Of a stretch of DNA of 64,000 bases, positions 33,283 through 43,639 are shown piece after piece. This DNA comes from Kiritimatiellota bacterium B12222 (GTDB lineage: Bacteria; Verrucomicrobiota; Kiritimatiellia; SS1-B-03-39; UBA6053). The position numbers were made by a program, and so were the translations under genes. How positions within the stretch are numbered: position 1 is the stretch's first letter; each line of letters starts with the position of its first letter. The stretch lies in the NCBI GenBank assembly GCA_029719485.1, contig CP120722.1, positions 2,294,001 through 2,358,000 of the forward strand, written 5' to 3'. The notes beneath the pieces are model-generated. The model saw only the letters and a list, made by a program, of their open reading frames with translations, was not told where the DNA came from and searched no databases.

Positions 33283-34662
33283 ATGTCTTTTATTTCTTCT
33301 TTTGTCCAACTGGCCCAACATCGTTCGTTTTTCCCCCGGGAAGTGAATCGGGTGGTGGTGGCGTGTTCCGGAGGTCCGGACAGTTTGTTTTTGTTGTATT
33401 TATTGTGGGCGGTGCGTGAGGAATTGCGCTTGGAGTTGTCGGTGTTGACCTGTGATCATGGTTTACGTCCTGAAAGTGCAAAAGAAGTACATGAGGTTCG
33501 TCAACGGGCATGGACTTTGGGCTTACCCTGTTTGGTTCAAGAATTGGACGTGCCCCAACAGCAACAAACGGGGGAGTCGATTGAAATGGCAGCAAGGCGT
33601 TTGCGTCGCAAAGCCTATTTGCAAGCGGCGAGTGAGGTGGGGGCTGATCGTGTAGCTTTGGGGCATCACTTGGATGATCAAGCGGAAACGATTCTGTTAA
33701 AGTTAGCGCGGGGGACGGGGCCTCGTGGGGCGGGAGGGATGGATTGGCTGAGTCCATTAAATGAATCGGTTTCGATCTTACGCCCCTTGTTATCTACGCG
33801 TCGCTCAGAGATTGAAAGTTGTTTAAGCACATGGGGAATACGTGCCATTCACGATGCGTCGAATCAGGATGATCGATATTTACGTAACCGTGTACGCCAT
33901 GAAATATTACCGTTGATGAAAGAGCGCTTGAATCCGGCGGTGATTCAACATTTGGCTGCTTTTGCTGATCAACAACGTAAATTGGATGCATGGGTATCTC
34001 ATGAGGCGCAGGAGCGGGGCAAGAGCTGTCTGGTGGATGGCAATTTATGCGTGGAGTCGTGGCGGTTTTTACCGGAAGTTTTGCAGGAACGCATTTTGAT
34101 GGGATGGCTACAGTCGAAGGGGGCTGATGTGGGGGTCATGGGGCTTCCACAATTTAATGAAATTTTGCAGGACTTAAATCGTCAGGTTCCGCATGCGCGT
34201 CGCTGGGAAATTGCAGGAGCGAAAATTCGGGTGGACCAAAATATTTTGAGTGAGGATACCGCGCTGAAAATTCCTGAAGAACAAACGCTGACCTGTCCCG
34301 GGAGAATTTGGTGGGAGCCCTTGCAGCGTCCCTTACAGATTACCTCTGCTTTGTCGGTAGATGTGAAGGCCTCGCAAGCCCGAGACTTTAATCGCACGCT
34401 GACGGCTTTTATGAAGCCCCCTCCGGTAGGTCAATCACTTCATTTGCGTTCGCCACAGCCTGGGGATCACTATCAACCCTTGGGAATGAAAGGGCGCGCC
34501 AAACTTTCGGACCTGTTTATCAATCAACAATTACCGGCAAAAGTGAGGCCGATTTGGCCGGTCATTTTATGTGGTGATGAAATAGTGTGGGTGCCCGGAT
34601 TTCGGGTGGCAGACCAGTGGAGGGCGGGGCCTGCAGACTGTGTGAAGCTTGAGTTAGGTTAA
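33283..34662 (+). CDS. tilS: tRNA(Ile)-lysidine synthetase
   Basis: 459 residues. The PP-loop SGGPDS at 29-34 (VVACSGGPDS) binds ATP; GHHLDDQAETILLKLARGTG and the later RNRVRHEILP blocks are standard TilS. The C-terminal third (LRSPQPGDHYQPLGMKGRAKLSDLFINQQLP) is the TilS substrate-binding domain. Converts C34 of the AUA-reading tRNA-Ile to lysidine; usually essential. Its stop overlaps convergent panB by 4 bp. Confidence 0.96.
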   Translation: MSFISSFVQLAQHRSFFPREVNRVVVACSGGPDSLFLLYLLWAVREELRLELSVLTCDHGLRPESAKEVHEVRQRAWTLGLPCLVQELDVPQQQQTGESIEMAARRLRRKAYLQAASEVGADRVALGHHLDDQAETILLKLARGTGPRGAGGMDWLSPLNESVSILRPLLSTRRSEIESCLSTWGIRAIHDASNQDDRYLRNRVRHEILPLMKERLNPAVIQHLAAFADQQRKLDAWVSHEAQERGKSCLVDGNLCVESWRFLPEVLQERILMGWLQSKGADVGVMGLPQFNEILQDLNRQVPHARRWEIAGAKIRVDQNILSEDTALKIPEEQTLTCPGRIWWEPLQRPLQITSALSVDVKASQARDFNRTLTAFMKPPPVGQSLHLRSPQPGDHYQPLGMKGRAKLSDLFINQQLPAKVRPIWPVILCGDEIVWVPGFRVADQWRAGPADCVKLELG

Positions 34663-35456
34663 GAGGAGTAGCAGTGTTCAGGTCCGGGGAAGCTTCCTGA
34701 CTTCACTTCGGACTGATAGGCTTTGAGCGCTTGGGTGGTGGCTGCTCCCAATTGGGCGTACTGTTTTACAAATTTGGGTTTCATGTCCGGGAAAAGGCCT
34801 AAGAGGTCATGATAGACTAATACTTGTCCGTCACATCCTGCACCCGCACCGATACCGATGGTGGGAATGTCCAATGCCTCTGTGATTTCGGTGGCGAGAT
34901 TTGCGGGACAGGCCTCAATCACCAACGCAAAAATACCGGCTTCCTGAAGGGCTAAGGCATCTTTTTTAAGTTGAGCGGCTTGGGCTTCGGATTTTCCCTG
35001 CACCTGATAACCGATGGTTTTGACGGACTGGGGGGTAAGTCCGATATGACCACAGACGGGAATGCCATTTTGCACCAGACGTTTGATTAAAGTGCAGCGC
35101 TCTGCGCCTCCTTCCAATTTTACTGCATCTGCACCGGCTTCTTGTAAGAGGCGGCCTGCATTTTGTACGGCGAGATCATCGGAGACTTGATAACTTAAAA
35201 AGGGCAGGTCTGCCACGACCAAGGCTTGTGCGACCCCGCGCATAACGGCGGCGGTGTGATGGACCATCACGTCCATGGTGACCGGGAGGGTGCTTTGATG
35301 TCCGAGCACGGTCATGCCTAAACTATCGCCGACGAGTAAGAAGGGGAACTCCGCACGGTCGGCAAATAAAGCGCTGGTGTAATCAAAAACGGTGACGGTG
35401 GCAAAGGGATCTTTGCCTTTGAGAGCCCGGATGCGGGCGGGTGTCCATTTACTCAT
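34659..35456 (-). CDS. panB: 3-methyl-2-oxobutanoate hydroxymethyltransferase
   Basis: 265 residues, normal length. Metal-binding acidic residues in LLVGDSLGMTVLGH, then VMVHHTAAVMRG, VVADLPFLSY and GGAERCTLIKRL, GHIGLTPQSV, and IGIGAGAGCDGQVLVYHD. First committed step of pantothenate synthesis. Its start overlaps the coiled-coil protein gene's stop (ATGA), placing it at the end of a sigma-factor operon, an unusual context for a vitamin gene. Confidence 0.96.
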   Translation of the reverse strand: MSKWTPARIRALKGKDPFATVTVFDYTSALFADRAEFPFLLVGDSLGMTVLGHQSTLPVTMDVMVHHTAAVMRGVAQALVVADLPFLSYQVSDDLAVQNAGRLLQEAGADAVKLEGGAERCTLIKRLVQNGIPVCGHIGLTPQSVKTIGYQVQGKSEAQAAQLKKDALALQEAGIFALVIEACPANLATEITEALDIPTIGIGAGAGCDGQVLVYHDLLGLFPDMKPKFVKQYAQLGAATTQALKAYQSEVKSGSFPGPEHCYSS

Positions 35457-36034
35457 TCTGAAGAGGGGGGAGACGTTGTGGGTTGATCAATTGTTTTTAG
35501 AAGACGCTGCAGATGATGGTCAATGATTTCACTTTCATGAGCGCGTTCATTTTCGTTTTGTGCTTCCAACTGTTTAAGTCGTTTCCTGAATTTTTCAATG
35601 GCCACTTCGCGTTCGGCGAGGTTATTTTCTACCTGTTCTGCGATTTTTGCGCGCAAGGTAACGATCGCCGCTTGTTTGGCTTCGGGGCTGTCCGCATTTT
35701 TCACCGCATCGATATGTTCCTGCAAGGGATGGGGACCTCTTTGGGAAACAGATCTACGTCCTCCCGCACCCTTATTATAGGCTTTTTGACGTAACTCTAA
35801 ACGAAAGGCCTGTGGATTTTCCTGACGTAAGGTTTTAAGACGTTCGTATTCTTCCGGAGTTTCATTTTTCAACTTCTCCAAATAGTGGTCGACCATATGG
35901 TTCTTTTTCCGGCCTTGGCCTTGCTGTTCCGCTCGCGGGGATTGCGGGTTGGGGCTGGGCTCTGGGTTTTGTGCAAACAAGGGGGCCAATGGTAGAAGGC
36001 TGGCCAAGAGGAGGGTATGGGTTAAAGGCTTCAT
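35453..36034 (-). CDS. Exported coiled-coil protein, Spy/CpxP-like in organisation
   Basis: 193 residues from the ATG at 36034 (GGAGGA upstream; a frame from 36070 is rejected). Signal peptide (MKPLTHTLLLASLLPLAPLFAQ, cleaved near residue 22), a basic Gln/Pro linker, then long helices (HYLEKLKNETPEEYERLKTL and AIEKFRKRLKQLEAQNENE). No cysteines. The composition, and position after sigma and anti-sigma genes, recalls periplasmic stress sensors or chaperones of the Spy/CpxP/heavy-metal-sensor type, but no signature motif is seen. Confidence 0.65.
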   Translation of the reverse strand: MKPLTHTLLLASLLPLAPLFAQNPEPSPNPQSPRAEQQGQGRKKNHMVDHYLEKLKNETPEEYERLKTLRQENPQAFRLELRQKAYNKGAGGRRSVSQRGPHPLQEHIDAVKNADSPEAKQAAIVTLRAKIAEQVENNLAEREVAIEKFRKRLKQLEAQNENERAHESEIIDHHLQRLLKTIDQPTTSPPSSE

Positions 36035-36546
36035 ATGGTGTCCTCCAATGCGATCAGGGTTTCGGCCCAATCGTTTTCATTTTCTAAAAATGCATTGTCT
36101 TCGACATCGATCATCGTCCAAAGGGTCAGCTCAGATTCCATAAGATCCAATTCATCTAAAATGGGGTCTTGTAAGTCCAAAGCAGGGCGGAGGGGGACCA
36201 CTTCTGCGGTGAGGATGATGTTTTGAGGTTGTAAAAATGACGAGAGATGAGGCAGGAGGCTGAGGCCTAAGATCAACAGGGCGGCCAAGGCGAGGAGGCG
36301 GGGCAGCACCCGTGGTTTTGAAATTTGGGCGCAGGCTAAAATGCGTTCGCGACTGAGCTCTGATAGGGGAGGCACAATTTCGGCGGAGCTGAAGGAGCCC
36401 GCGGCTTGTAACACTTGATTTTCTTCGGCAAGCGTTTGCATGGCGGGGTCTGCAGCCAAAGCCAGATCCAAGGCTTTGCATTCTTCAGCGGATAATTCCC
36501 CGCTGTCCCTGAGTAAAAGGGCATTTTCGATTTCACGTGTATTCAT
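36031..36546 (-). CDS. Anti-sigma factor-like membrane protein
   Basis: 171 residues: N-terminal helical region (LLLRDSGELSAEECKALDLAL) of the anti-sigma type without a zinc-binding HxxxCxxC, one membrane helix (about 80-100) and a short acidic outer part (LDELDLMESELTLW, FLENENDWAETLIAL). It overlaps the ECF sigma gene and the coiled-coil gene by ATGA at both ends, so it probably sequesters that sigma factor at the membrane. Confidence 0.75.
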   Translation of the reverse strand: MNTREIENALLLRDSGELSAEECKALDLALAADPAMQTLAEENQVLQAAGSFSSAEIVPPLSELSRERILACAQISKPRVLPRLLALAALLILGLSLLPHLSSFLQPQNIILTAEVVPLRPALDLQDPILDELDLMESELTLWTMIDVEDNAFLENENDWAETLIALEDTI

Positions 36547-37145
36547 GATGTCCTGCTTTGGGCATAAAGAGATTGATAGTCGTCGTCTAGGAGTTCGCGC
36601 AAAGAGCGTAAGGCGTATTGCATGCGGGCAAGGGCCGTATTAATGGAGACGTTTTGGGTTTGGGCAATGACTTTAAACGGAATATCTGCTTCCGTTCGCA
36701 TGAGGTAAACTTCCCGTTGTTCAGCGGGCAGGCTGTCCACGGCATCGCGAATGCGGATGGCCAATTCGCGGTTTTCATTTTGGTGGCTGGGGCCTTTGTC
36801 TTTGTTAGGGATAAAGGACTCGAGGGTGGCGTTGGCTTGGTCGCTTGAGCCCATGGGTTGTTGTAGACTGTAGTCGGGTTTGCGTTTGCGGCTGAGGTCG
36901 ATGACCCGGTTGCGTGCAATGCGAAAGAGCCAGGAGAGGAGTCGGTCGCTTTGGTAGCGGTGAAGCCCTTTGATGGCGCGGATCCACACATCTTGGAACA
37001 CGTCTTCAGCCACATGCGGATCTCTGACCATTCCATAGATGAAACGATAGAGCGGCGCGCGGGTTTGGTCCACGATGCGTCCGAGCGCATCGAGATCCCC
37101 TTTGCGGTAGAGTTGAAGTAGGTGTTCAAGGTTTGTGTCCTCCAT
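36543..37145 (-). CDS. ECF-type RNA polymerase sigma factor
   Basis: 200 residues: region 2 at about 20-88 (YRFIYGMVRDPHVAEDVFQDVWIRAIK, LLSWLFRIARNRVIDLSRKR) and region 4 at about 130-185 (LPAEQREVYLMRTEADIPFKVIAQ, INTALARMQYALRSLRE). Directs RNA polymerase to an alternative promoter set, normally including its own. First gene of a four-gene operon ending in panB. Confidence 0.93.
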   Translation of the reverse strand: MEDTNLEHLLQLYRKGDLDALGRIVDQTRAPLYRFIYGMVRDPHVAEDVFQDVWIRAIKGLHRYQSDRLLSWLFRIARNRVIDLSRKRKPDYSLQQPMGSSDQANATLESFIPNKDKGPSHQNENRELAIRIRDAVDSLPAEQREVYLMRTEADIPFKVIAQTQNVSINTALARMQYALRSLRELLDDDYQSLYAQSRTS

Positions 37146-37176
37146 AGTTAAATCGTTACATACTCCACCAACGGAG

Positions 37177-37881
37177 TCAGCCCTGAATTATTGCATTTTT
37201 TATATAAAAATATAATTCCGTCAGCTTTCGGGCGAAAAACAGGTAACTCTGTTTTTGATGTTGAAGGAAAAGAGTGAGGTCCGCGTGGGCGGGATGGGTG
37301 TTGATGAAAAAGAGCGCCAGGCATAATCCACTGAGATTGACGCATATGATTAAACTGTAGGCGCCTATCCGTCCGTAGGGGGTGATGTCACTTTGGGTGA
37401 CGGAAAGGGTGTAGAGGGTGAAGGTGAAATGAAAGGCTGAGGTGATACCCAAGGCGAAGGGCAGAAAAGGTCTCCACAGCTCAGGATCCCACCACAGTTG
37501 TGCCAGGGCATGAAGCGCGAGCAGTAGGAGAGAGTAAAAGGGGATCATGTAGGGTGCGAGCGCAATCCAGAGGGTGCTTTTTTCTACTTCGACACTTCCG
37601 CCTTCGCGACTGACCCGTAATTGCCCGCCTTTGACGCCCGTCATCCAGGCCGCGAGCAAATGACTCATTTCATGAGCAAAGATGTAGCTACGGACAGGAC
37701 GGGTTACCACAAAGAAAATAAACACCCAGATGAGTCCGCCTACAAGAAAGGAATAGAGCTGATGGGAAGTTTCCGGCTGCATTTGTAGATCGACAAGGCC
37801 ATGGTAGACCAGGGTCGATAAACCGATGACGGCGGGTAAAAGGAGGAGCCCTAAGCATCCCATGCTGATTTTTTTGATCAT
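37177..37881 (-). CDS. M50-like membrane metalloprotease
   Basis: 234 residues, about six helices. IFAHEMSHLLAAWM gives the HExxH zinc motif (His70, Glu71, His74) within a helix; a further part near SDITPYGR may supply the third ligand (LDG-like motif not clear). Site-2-protease-like proteins cut membrane anti-sigma factors, so its place 31 bp upstream of the ECF sigma gene, on the same strand (its stop at 37177 precedes the sigma start), fits a role in releasing that sigma factor; inference. Confidence 0.7.
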   Translation of the reverse strand: MIKKISMGCLGLLLLPAVIGLSTLVYHGLVDLQMQPETSHQLYSFLVGGLIWVFIFFVVTRPVRSYIFAHEMSHLLAAWMTGVKGGQLRVSREGGSVEVEKSTLWIALAPYMIPFYSLLLLALHALAQLWWDPELWRPFLPFALGITSAFHFTFTLYTLSVTQSDITPYGRIGAYSLIICVNLSGLCLALFFINTHPAHADLTLFLQHQKQSYLFFARKLTELYFYIKNAIIQG

Positions 37882-37931
37882 GTCGTAGATAAACGATTTC
37901 TTGATATCTGATGAAATCTTCTTACTCTTGA

Positions 37932-39110
37932 ATGATGCAACGTCTGTTAAACGCTATCCTTTTTTTACTGATTTTTAGTTTTTCCTCACTGTATGCAGCA
38001 CCCGAGGCTTTGTTGACTTATCGATATCTCTATGAAGATAGTCTGAATAAACTCACCAAAGACTATGATGAAAAGGTATCGGCGCTCGAAGACATGTATG
38101 TGGAACGTCTGGAGCGCTTAAAAAGCACCTACGAACATGCCGGTGATGTGGACGGGAAGACACAAGTGGAGGCTGAGCAGGAGGCCGTTACCGCATCAAC
38201 AGTCCTACCTGACCTTCCTGCGGACTTGTATGGGGAATTAGTGCTGGTGCGGGGGCAATACCAACGGGCCTTACAAATAATCGATGAAGAACATCTTGAA
38301 AAGGTTACGCAGTTGCGCAGCAAATTTATTACGCATATGCAAAACTATGAAACCAAGCTGACACAGGAAAATAAAATCGAGGATGCTTTGGCCGTACGAG
38401 AGGAAGTGAATCGTCTATCCTCCGAACAAGTGGTTGCCGAGCCTGTTGAAAGGTTGGAGCCCGTCCCTGTTGATGAACAATTTCGACTGATATGGGGGAT
38501 GCCTCATCGTACCAGTCAAGTTTACGTGTTTACAGGTGATATTCAGACCAAACCTGAGTTGACCATGACCAAGGGAGTGGTGCTTCAGCGTGAGTTTTTA
38601 GAATTCAATGGCGGGAGGGCCGTGGTGGCCGAGGGGGGAGATGGTTTATGGGAGGCGGTAAAACAAACCGGTCAATTAACCCTGATGATTGATCTCGAGG
38701 TCGATTCACTCGACCAGACACGCTATGCTCGTATTATCGGGTACTCCAAGAACCGACGAGAACGCGATTTCTCCTTATGTCAGCAAATGGATGAGTTGAT
38801 CATGCGTTTACGAACGTCAAAGACTCACTCGAATGGCACGAATCCTGTATTGAACTTGGGGAAACTAAAGGCGGGGGAACGTACCCGATTGGTTTTCTCC
38901 TATAGTGAAAAAGGGCCGATTTGTTATCGCGATGGGGTAAAGGTAGATGTTCGTTCCCTGAAAGGTGACTTCTCCACCTGGGAGAAAATGACTCTTTTGC
39001 TTGGAAACGAAGTAAAGGATGAGCATCCATGGATGGGGAAAGTGTATCGTTTTGCGCTGAGCAATGAAGCGTTGTCTGAAGATGCGGCGCAAAAAGCATC
39101 GATGCGTTAA
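37932..39110 (+). CDS. Exported coiled-coil protein with LamG-like domain
   Basis: 392 residues: signal peptide (cleaved about AAPEA, residue 23), a long coiled coil (about 35-165: YEDSLNKLTKDYDEKVSALEDMY, YETKLTQENKIEDALAVREEVN) and a C-terminal concanavalin/LamG-like fold (about 190-390) with LMIDLEVDSLDQTRYARIIGY and GKVYRFALSNEALS. Proteins of this layout are common in Planctomycetota/Verrucomicrobiota; function unknown. Diverges from the M50-like gene. Confidence 0.65.
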   Translation: MMQRLLNAILFLLIFSFSSLYAAPEALLTYRYLYEDSLNKLTKDYDEKVSALEDMYVERLERLKSTYEHAGDVDGKTQVEAEQEAVTASTVLPDLPADLYGELVLVRGQYQRALQIIDEEHLEKVTQLRSKFITHMQNYETKLTQENKIEDALAVREEVNRLSSEQVVAEPVERLEPVPVDEQFRLIWGMPHRTSQVYVFTGDIQTKPELTMTKGVVLQREFLEFNGGRAVVAEGGDGLWEAVKQTGQLTLMIDLEVDSLDQTRYARIIGYSKNRRERDFSLCQQMDELIMRLRTSKTHSNGTNPVLNLGKLKAGERTRLVFSYSEKGPICYRDGVKVDVRSLKGDFSTWEKMTLLLGNEVKDEHPWMGKVYRFALSNEALSEDAAQKASMR

Positions 39111-39155
39111 GCGCATCTACGTGTAAAAATAAGGGCGCTCTGTTTTTTGGTATTG

Positions 39156-39178
39156 ATATATCCGTATATCCGGATATA
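39156..39178. promoter_or_regulatory. Palindromic candidate operator upstream of metH
   Basis: A perfect 14-bp palindrome TATATCCGGATATA (39165-39178) is preceded by another half-site (TATATCCG, 39157-39164). It ends 10 bp before the metH ATG, overlapping the place for the ribosome site and near-promoter region. It looks like the operator of a small dimeric repressor; which one cannot be told. Confidence 0.5.
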
Positions 39179-39188
39179 TGCATAAGCT

Positions 39189-42100
39189 ATGATCACACCT
39201 GAAAACTTTACTCAACTCCTTTCGCAGCGCATTCTGATTTTGGATGGGGCCATGGGCACCATGATTCAACGTAAAAAGTTGACTGAAGCGGATTACCGTG
39301 GCGAACGATTTGCTGACTGGGGGCAGGACCTCAAAGGCAATAACGATTTACTCACGCTCACCGCGCCTGAGGTGATCAAAGACATACATCGTGCTTTCCT
39401 CGAAGCGGGTGCAGATATTTTAGAGACCAATACCTTTAACAGTACCCGGGTGTCTCAAGCCGATTATGGCATGGAGGACATTGTCCCTGAATTGAACAGA
39501 GAAGGGGCACGGTTGGCACGTCAGTTGGCGGATGAATATTCGACACCTGAAAAACCTCGTTTTGTGGCCGGTATTTTAGGTCCAACCAGTCGTACGGCCT
39601 CCATTTCACCTGAAGTGGAAGATCCCGGTGCGCGAAATGTAACCTTTGAAGAACTGCGTGTGAACTACGCGGAAGCGGCGATGGCGCTATTGGAAGGGGG
39701 CGCGGACATTCTGATGATTGAAACCATTTTTGATACCCTGAATGCCAAAGCCGCCGGCTTTGCGGTATTAGAAGTGTTGGAAGCGTGGGGGAAACCTGTT
39801 CCGTTGATGATTTCAGGAACGATTACGGATAAATCAGGACGGACCTTGTCGGGTCAGACCCCTGAAGCCTTTTGGTATGCGATGAGTCATTTGAATCCTG
39901 TTGCCGTGGGATTCAACTGCGCCTTGGGAGCCAAAGATCTGCGTCCTCATTTGGAAGAAGTGTCTAAAGTGGCCCCGGTGTCCATTACCAGTCATCCCAA
40001 TGCGGGTTTGCCCAATGAATTTGGTGAATACGATGAAACTCCTGAGCAAATGGCCAGGGTGATTGAGGGTTTTGCGCGTGACGGACTTTTGAATATTATT
40101 GGTGGGTGTTGTGGTACCACGCCTGATCACATTCGGGCGATTGCCGAGGCGGTCTCGGGCTATGCACCCCGCAAAGCTCCGGAAGTGAAACCCTATACCC
40201 GTTTGTGTGGACTCGAACCTTTTGTGATTCGTCCGGACACAAATTTTGTAAACGTGGGGGAACGCACCAATGTCACGGGATCCCGTAAATTTGCGCGACT
40301 GATCAAGGAAGAATCTTATGAAGAAGCTCTCGATATTGCGCGTCAACAGGTAGAGAATGGTGCACAAATCATCGATGTAAACATGGATGAGGGTATGTTA
40401 GATGGCGTAGAGGCCATGAAGACTTATTTAAATTTGATCATGGCCGAGCCTGACATCTCTAAAGTGCCCGTGATGGTTGATTCGTCGAAATGGGCGGTTA
40501 TTGAAGCGGGCTTGCGTTGTGTGCAGGGGCGTTGTGTGGTGAACTCGATTTCCTTGAAAGAGGGGGAAGGACCTTTCCGTGAACAGGCCAAGCTCGCGCG
40601 TCGCTATGGCGCCGCTGTGGTGGTGATGGCCTTTGATACGGATGGACAGGCTGACACCTTGGAGCGTCGGATTACCATTTTGAGTCGCAGCTATGAAATT
40701 TTGGTCAACGAAATAGGGTTCCGTCCGGAAGATATTATTTTTGACCCCAATGTGTTTGCCATTGGTACCGGACTGGAAGAGCATGCAAATTACGCCATCG
40801 ATTTTATTGAAGCGACCAAAGAACTGAAGAAACGCTTTCCGCTGGTGCACATCAGTGGGGGCATCAGTAACTTGAGTTTTAGTTTCCGTGGAAATGATCC
40901 TATTCGCGAAGCCATTCATTCCGTTTTCTTGTATCATGCGGTGCAAGTGGGCATGGATATGGGGATTGTAAATGCAGGACAGTTGGCGGTATATGAAGAA
41001 ATTAAACCCGAACTGAAAACCTTGGTCGAAAATCTGATTTTTAATAAAAATGAAGATGCGACGGAGCGTTTATTGGAGTTTGCAGAAAACTATGCCGGGA
41101 AAACACAAACGAGAGAGGAAGATCTCTCCTGGCGTGAACTTCCGGTTACGGATCGGATTTCCCATGCCTTGGTTCGGGGGATTACGGAATACATTGAAGA
41201 TGATGCTGAAACGGCTCGGGTTGAGCTGGGGCATCCCTTGAAAGTGATTGAAGGTCCGCTCATGGACGGGATGAACGTGGTGGGTGATTTGTTTGGCTCC
41301 GGTAAAATGTTCTTGCCTCAGGTGGTGAAATCCGCCCGGGTGATGAAAAAAGCTGTGGCCTATCTTGAGCCTTTCTTTGAAGATGCCGATGGCGAAAAAC
41401 GTAAGGCACAAGGTAAAGTGCTGATGGCCACCGTGAAAGGTGACGTACATGACATTGGTAAAAACATCGTCGGCGTGGTGTTGCAGTGTAACAATTACGA
41501 AGTGATTGACCTTGGAGTGATGGTTCCCTGCGCCCGTATTTTAGAAGAAGCCAAAGCTCACAATGTGGACATTATTGGTTTGAGTGGATTAATTACGCCT
41601 TCCTTGGATGAAATGGTGTATGTGGCCTCTGAAATGAAACGTGAAGGCTTTGAGCTTCCGTTGATGATTGGCGGGGCAACCACTTCAAAAATTCACACCG
41701 CGGTCAAAGTGGAACCTCAATATGAACACTCCGTCATTTATGTGCCTGATGCCTCTCGCGTCGTAGGCGTGGCTTCGAAATTATTGTCCGACGAGCACAA
41801 GCCGGCGTATGTGCAAGAAATCAAAGCGGAGTATCAACAATTCCGCGATCGACGCAACGAAGGCATTCGGGTGATGGTGGATCTTGAAGCCGCCCGCGAA
41901 AACAAAATACCGATAGATTGGAGCTCGTACACGCCACCCGTTCCCCGTTTTACGGGCACCAAGGTGCTGAAAGAGGTTCCGTTGTCTGAATTGGTAGACT
42001 TTATTGATTGGGGACCCTTCTTTTCTGGATGGGATTTGCATGGGCCGTATCCTGAAATCCTTCAGGATGATGTGGTCGGTGAACAGGCGAGAGATCTGTT

Positions 42101-42848
42101 TGAGAATGCCCAAGCCATGTTGAAAACCTTGGTAGAGGGTGGTCGTCTTCAAGCGGCGGCGGTCTGCGGTTTTTGGCCGGCGAATACGGTCGATGATGAT
42201 GATATTGCGGTTTATACTGACGAAACCCGTTCCACCGAAATTACCCGCTTGCACCATTTGCGTCGTCAGGCCGGCAGTGGTGAAGATTTGCCGCATGGCT
42301 GTTTATCTGATTTTGTCGCGCCTCTGGAGAGTGGTCTGCAGGATTATATCGGAGGCTTTGTGGTTACGGCCGGGATTGGGGCCGATGCGATCGCTGCTGA
42401 ATTTGAAAAAAATCAAGATGACTACAATTCCATTATGGTCAAAATCCTGGCCGATCGACTGGCAGAAGCTTTGGCTGAATATTTGCATCGGGTGGTGCGG
42501 CGCGAATACTGGGGCTACATGCCTGAGGAAGCGTTAAGCACGAAGGATTTAATTCGTGAGCGATATCAAGGCATTCGGCCAGCACCGGGTTATCCCGCCT
42601 GTCCTGATCACACTGAGAAAGCGACCTTATTTGAACTGACCCAAGCGGCAGAAGAAATTGGGGTTTGTTTAACCGAAAGTTTTGCCATGACCCCGGGGTC
42701 AGCGGTGAGCGGATGGTATTTCAGTCATCCCGAAAGTGATTACCTCAATGTGGGTATCATTGGTGACGATCAATTGCGTGCCTATGCGGAACGCAAAGAA
42801 ATGACCTTGGCTGAAGCTCGTCGTTGGTTATCACCCAATCTCGCCTAA
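39189..42848 (+). CDS. metH: Cobalamin-dependent methionine synthase
   Basis: 1219 residues, full length with all four modules: homocysteine-binding barrel (about 1-325) with zinc ligands Cys244 (GFNCALG), Cys307 and Cys308 (GGCCGT); methyltetrahydrofolate barrel (about 340-620, [18 protein letters not shown] and later DPN); cobalamin cap and binding domain (about 650-890) with [11 protein letters not shown], His754 being the cobalt ligand; and the AdoMet reactivation domain (about 900-1219) with [12 protein letters not shown]. Transfers a methyl group from methyl-THF to homocysteine. No Shine-Dalgarno is seen; instead a palindrome stands just upstream. Confidence 0.98.
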   Translation: MITPENFTQLLSQRILILDGAMGTMIQRKKLTEADYRGERFADWGQDLKGNNDLLTLTAPEVIKDIHRAFLEAGADILETNTFNSTRVSQADYGMEDIVPELNREGARLARQLADEYSTPEKPRFVAGILGPTSRTASISPEVEDPGARNVTFEELRVNYAEAAMALLEGGADILMIETIFDTLNAKAAGFAVLEVLEAWGKPVPLMISGTITDKSGRTLSGQTPEAFWYAMSHLNPVAVGFNCALGAKDLRPHLEEVSKVAPVSITSHPNAGLPNEFGEYDETPEQMARVIEGFARDGLLNIIGGCCGTTPDHIRAIAEAVSGYAPRKAPEVKPYTRLCGLEPFVIRPDTNFVNVGERTNVTGSRKFARLIKEESYEEALDIARQQVENGAQIIDVNMDEGMLDGVEAMKTYLNLIMAEPDISKVPVMVDSSKWAVIEAGLRCVQGRCVVNSISLKEGEGPFREQAKLARRYGAAVVVMAFDTDGQADTLERRITILSRSYEILVNEIGFRPEDIIFDPNVFAIGTGLEEHANYAIDFIEATKELKKRFPLVHISGGISNLSFSFRGNDPIREAIHSVFLYHAVQVGMDMGIVNAGQLAVYEEIKPELKTLVENLIFNKNEDATERLLEFAENYAGKTQTREEDLSWRELPVTDRISHALVRGITEYIEDDAETARVELGHPLKVIEGPLMDGMNVVGDLFGSGKMFLPQVVKSARVMKKAVAYLEPFFEDADGEKRKAQGKVLMATVKGDVHDIGKNIVGVVLQCNNYEVIDLGVMVPCARILEEAKAHNVDIIGLSGLITPSLDEMVYVASEMKREGFELPLMIGGATTSKIHTAVKVEPQYEHSVIYVPDASRVVGVASKLLSDEHKPAYVQEIKAEYQQFRDRRNEGIRVMVDLEAARENKIPIDWSSYTPPVPRFTGTKVLKEVPLSELVDFIDWGPFFSGWDLHGPYPEILQDDVVGEQARDLFENAQAMLKTLVEGGRLQAAAVCGFWPANTVDDDDIAVYTDETRSTEITRLHHLRRQAGSGEDLPHGCLSDFVAPLESGLQDYIGGFVVTAGIGADAIAAEFEKNQDDYNSIMVKILADRLAEALAEYLHRVVRREYWGYMPEEALSTKDLIRERYQGIRPAPGYPACPDHTEKATLFELTQAAEEIGVCLTESFAMTPGSAVSGWYFSHPESDYLNVGIIGDDQLRAYAERKEMTLAEARRWLSPNLA

Positions 42849-42887
42849 GCTTGACTTTACCCAATATTTAGACACAGGACTCTTATT

Positions 42888-43457
42888 ATGAGCATAAAAG
42901 TACGCGACCTTTCCAAAACCCACATCATTTTATTAAACAACGCTCCACATCGTTTGGAGTCTCTGCATGTGCAGAATCCTTCAGCTCGAGGGGGGACCTC
43001 TTTGTATAAAATGCGTTTTCGTAATTTGGTGAACCAAAATAAAAACGACGTGGTAATGAAAGGGGAAGATCCATTAGAAGAAGTTGCCGTGGATACCATT
43101 GACGTGCAATTTGCTTATCAAAATGGTGATGATTATACTTTCATGGATAACGAAACCTACGAGCAGTATGAATTGCCTAAGAACGAAATCGATCATATTT
43201 TGCCCTACTTGGTTCCGGATATGGATGGCATTCGCGCCTTGATTCAAGATGGATTGGTGCTCACCTTGTTGATGCCCGATACGGTCGAACTTGAAATCAC
43301 GGAATGTGATCCCTCTATCAAAGGTGCTTCGGCTACTGCTCGTACCAAACCCGCCACGTTGTCAACGGGTCTGATTGTGCAAGTGCCCGAATATATGGCC
43401 GCTGGTGAAATTGTGCGCGTGGATACCCGCACTGACACCTGTCTCGGACGGGTTTAA
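42888..43457 (+). CDS. efpL: Elongation factor P-like protein (YeiP/EfpL type)
   Basis: 189 residues with three beta domains. The tip loop reads NPSARGGTSLYKMRF, matching E. coli YeiP/EfpL (SPTARGAATLYKMRF) rather than EF-P, where a modified lysine stands in a KPGKG loop; the Arg needs no modification. The C-terminal blocks IKGASATARTKPATLSTGLIVQVPEY are also YeiP-like. It relieves ribosome stalling at proline-rich or related motifs. A terminator follows. Confidence 0.92.
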   Translation: MSIKVRDLSKTHIILLNNAPHRLESLHVQNPSARGGTSLYKMRFRNLVNQNKNDVVMKGEDPLEEVAVDTIDVQFAYQNGDDYTFMDNETYEQYELPKNEIDHILPYLVPDMDGIRALIQDGLVLTLLMPDTVELEITECDPSIKGASATARTKPATLSTGLIVQVPEYMAAGEIVRVDTRTDTCLGRV

Positions 43458-43464
43458 CCTGACC

Positions 43465-43493
43465 AACCCACTCCTGAAGGGGGTGGGTTTTTT
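43465..43493 (+). terminator. Rho-independent terminator after efpL
   Basis: AACCCACTCC paired with GGGGTGGGTT (one G-T pair), loop TGAAG, followed by T-run. Confidence 0.88.
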
Positions 43494-43639
43494 ATCTCCC
43501 TAAAGGCCTGACTTACACGCTTAGGGCGAAGACTTTCCCGTTTGGAGCACTTCATATCCGCAGAGCTGTCAGGGCTGTGGGTAGAAGTTGTGAATGAGCT
43601 TTGCTTTTACTCTGAATCAAAATGTGATTTAACCAAAGC

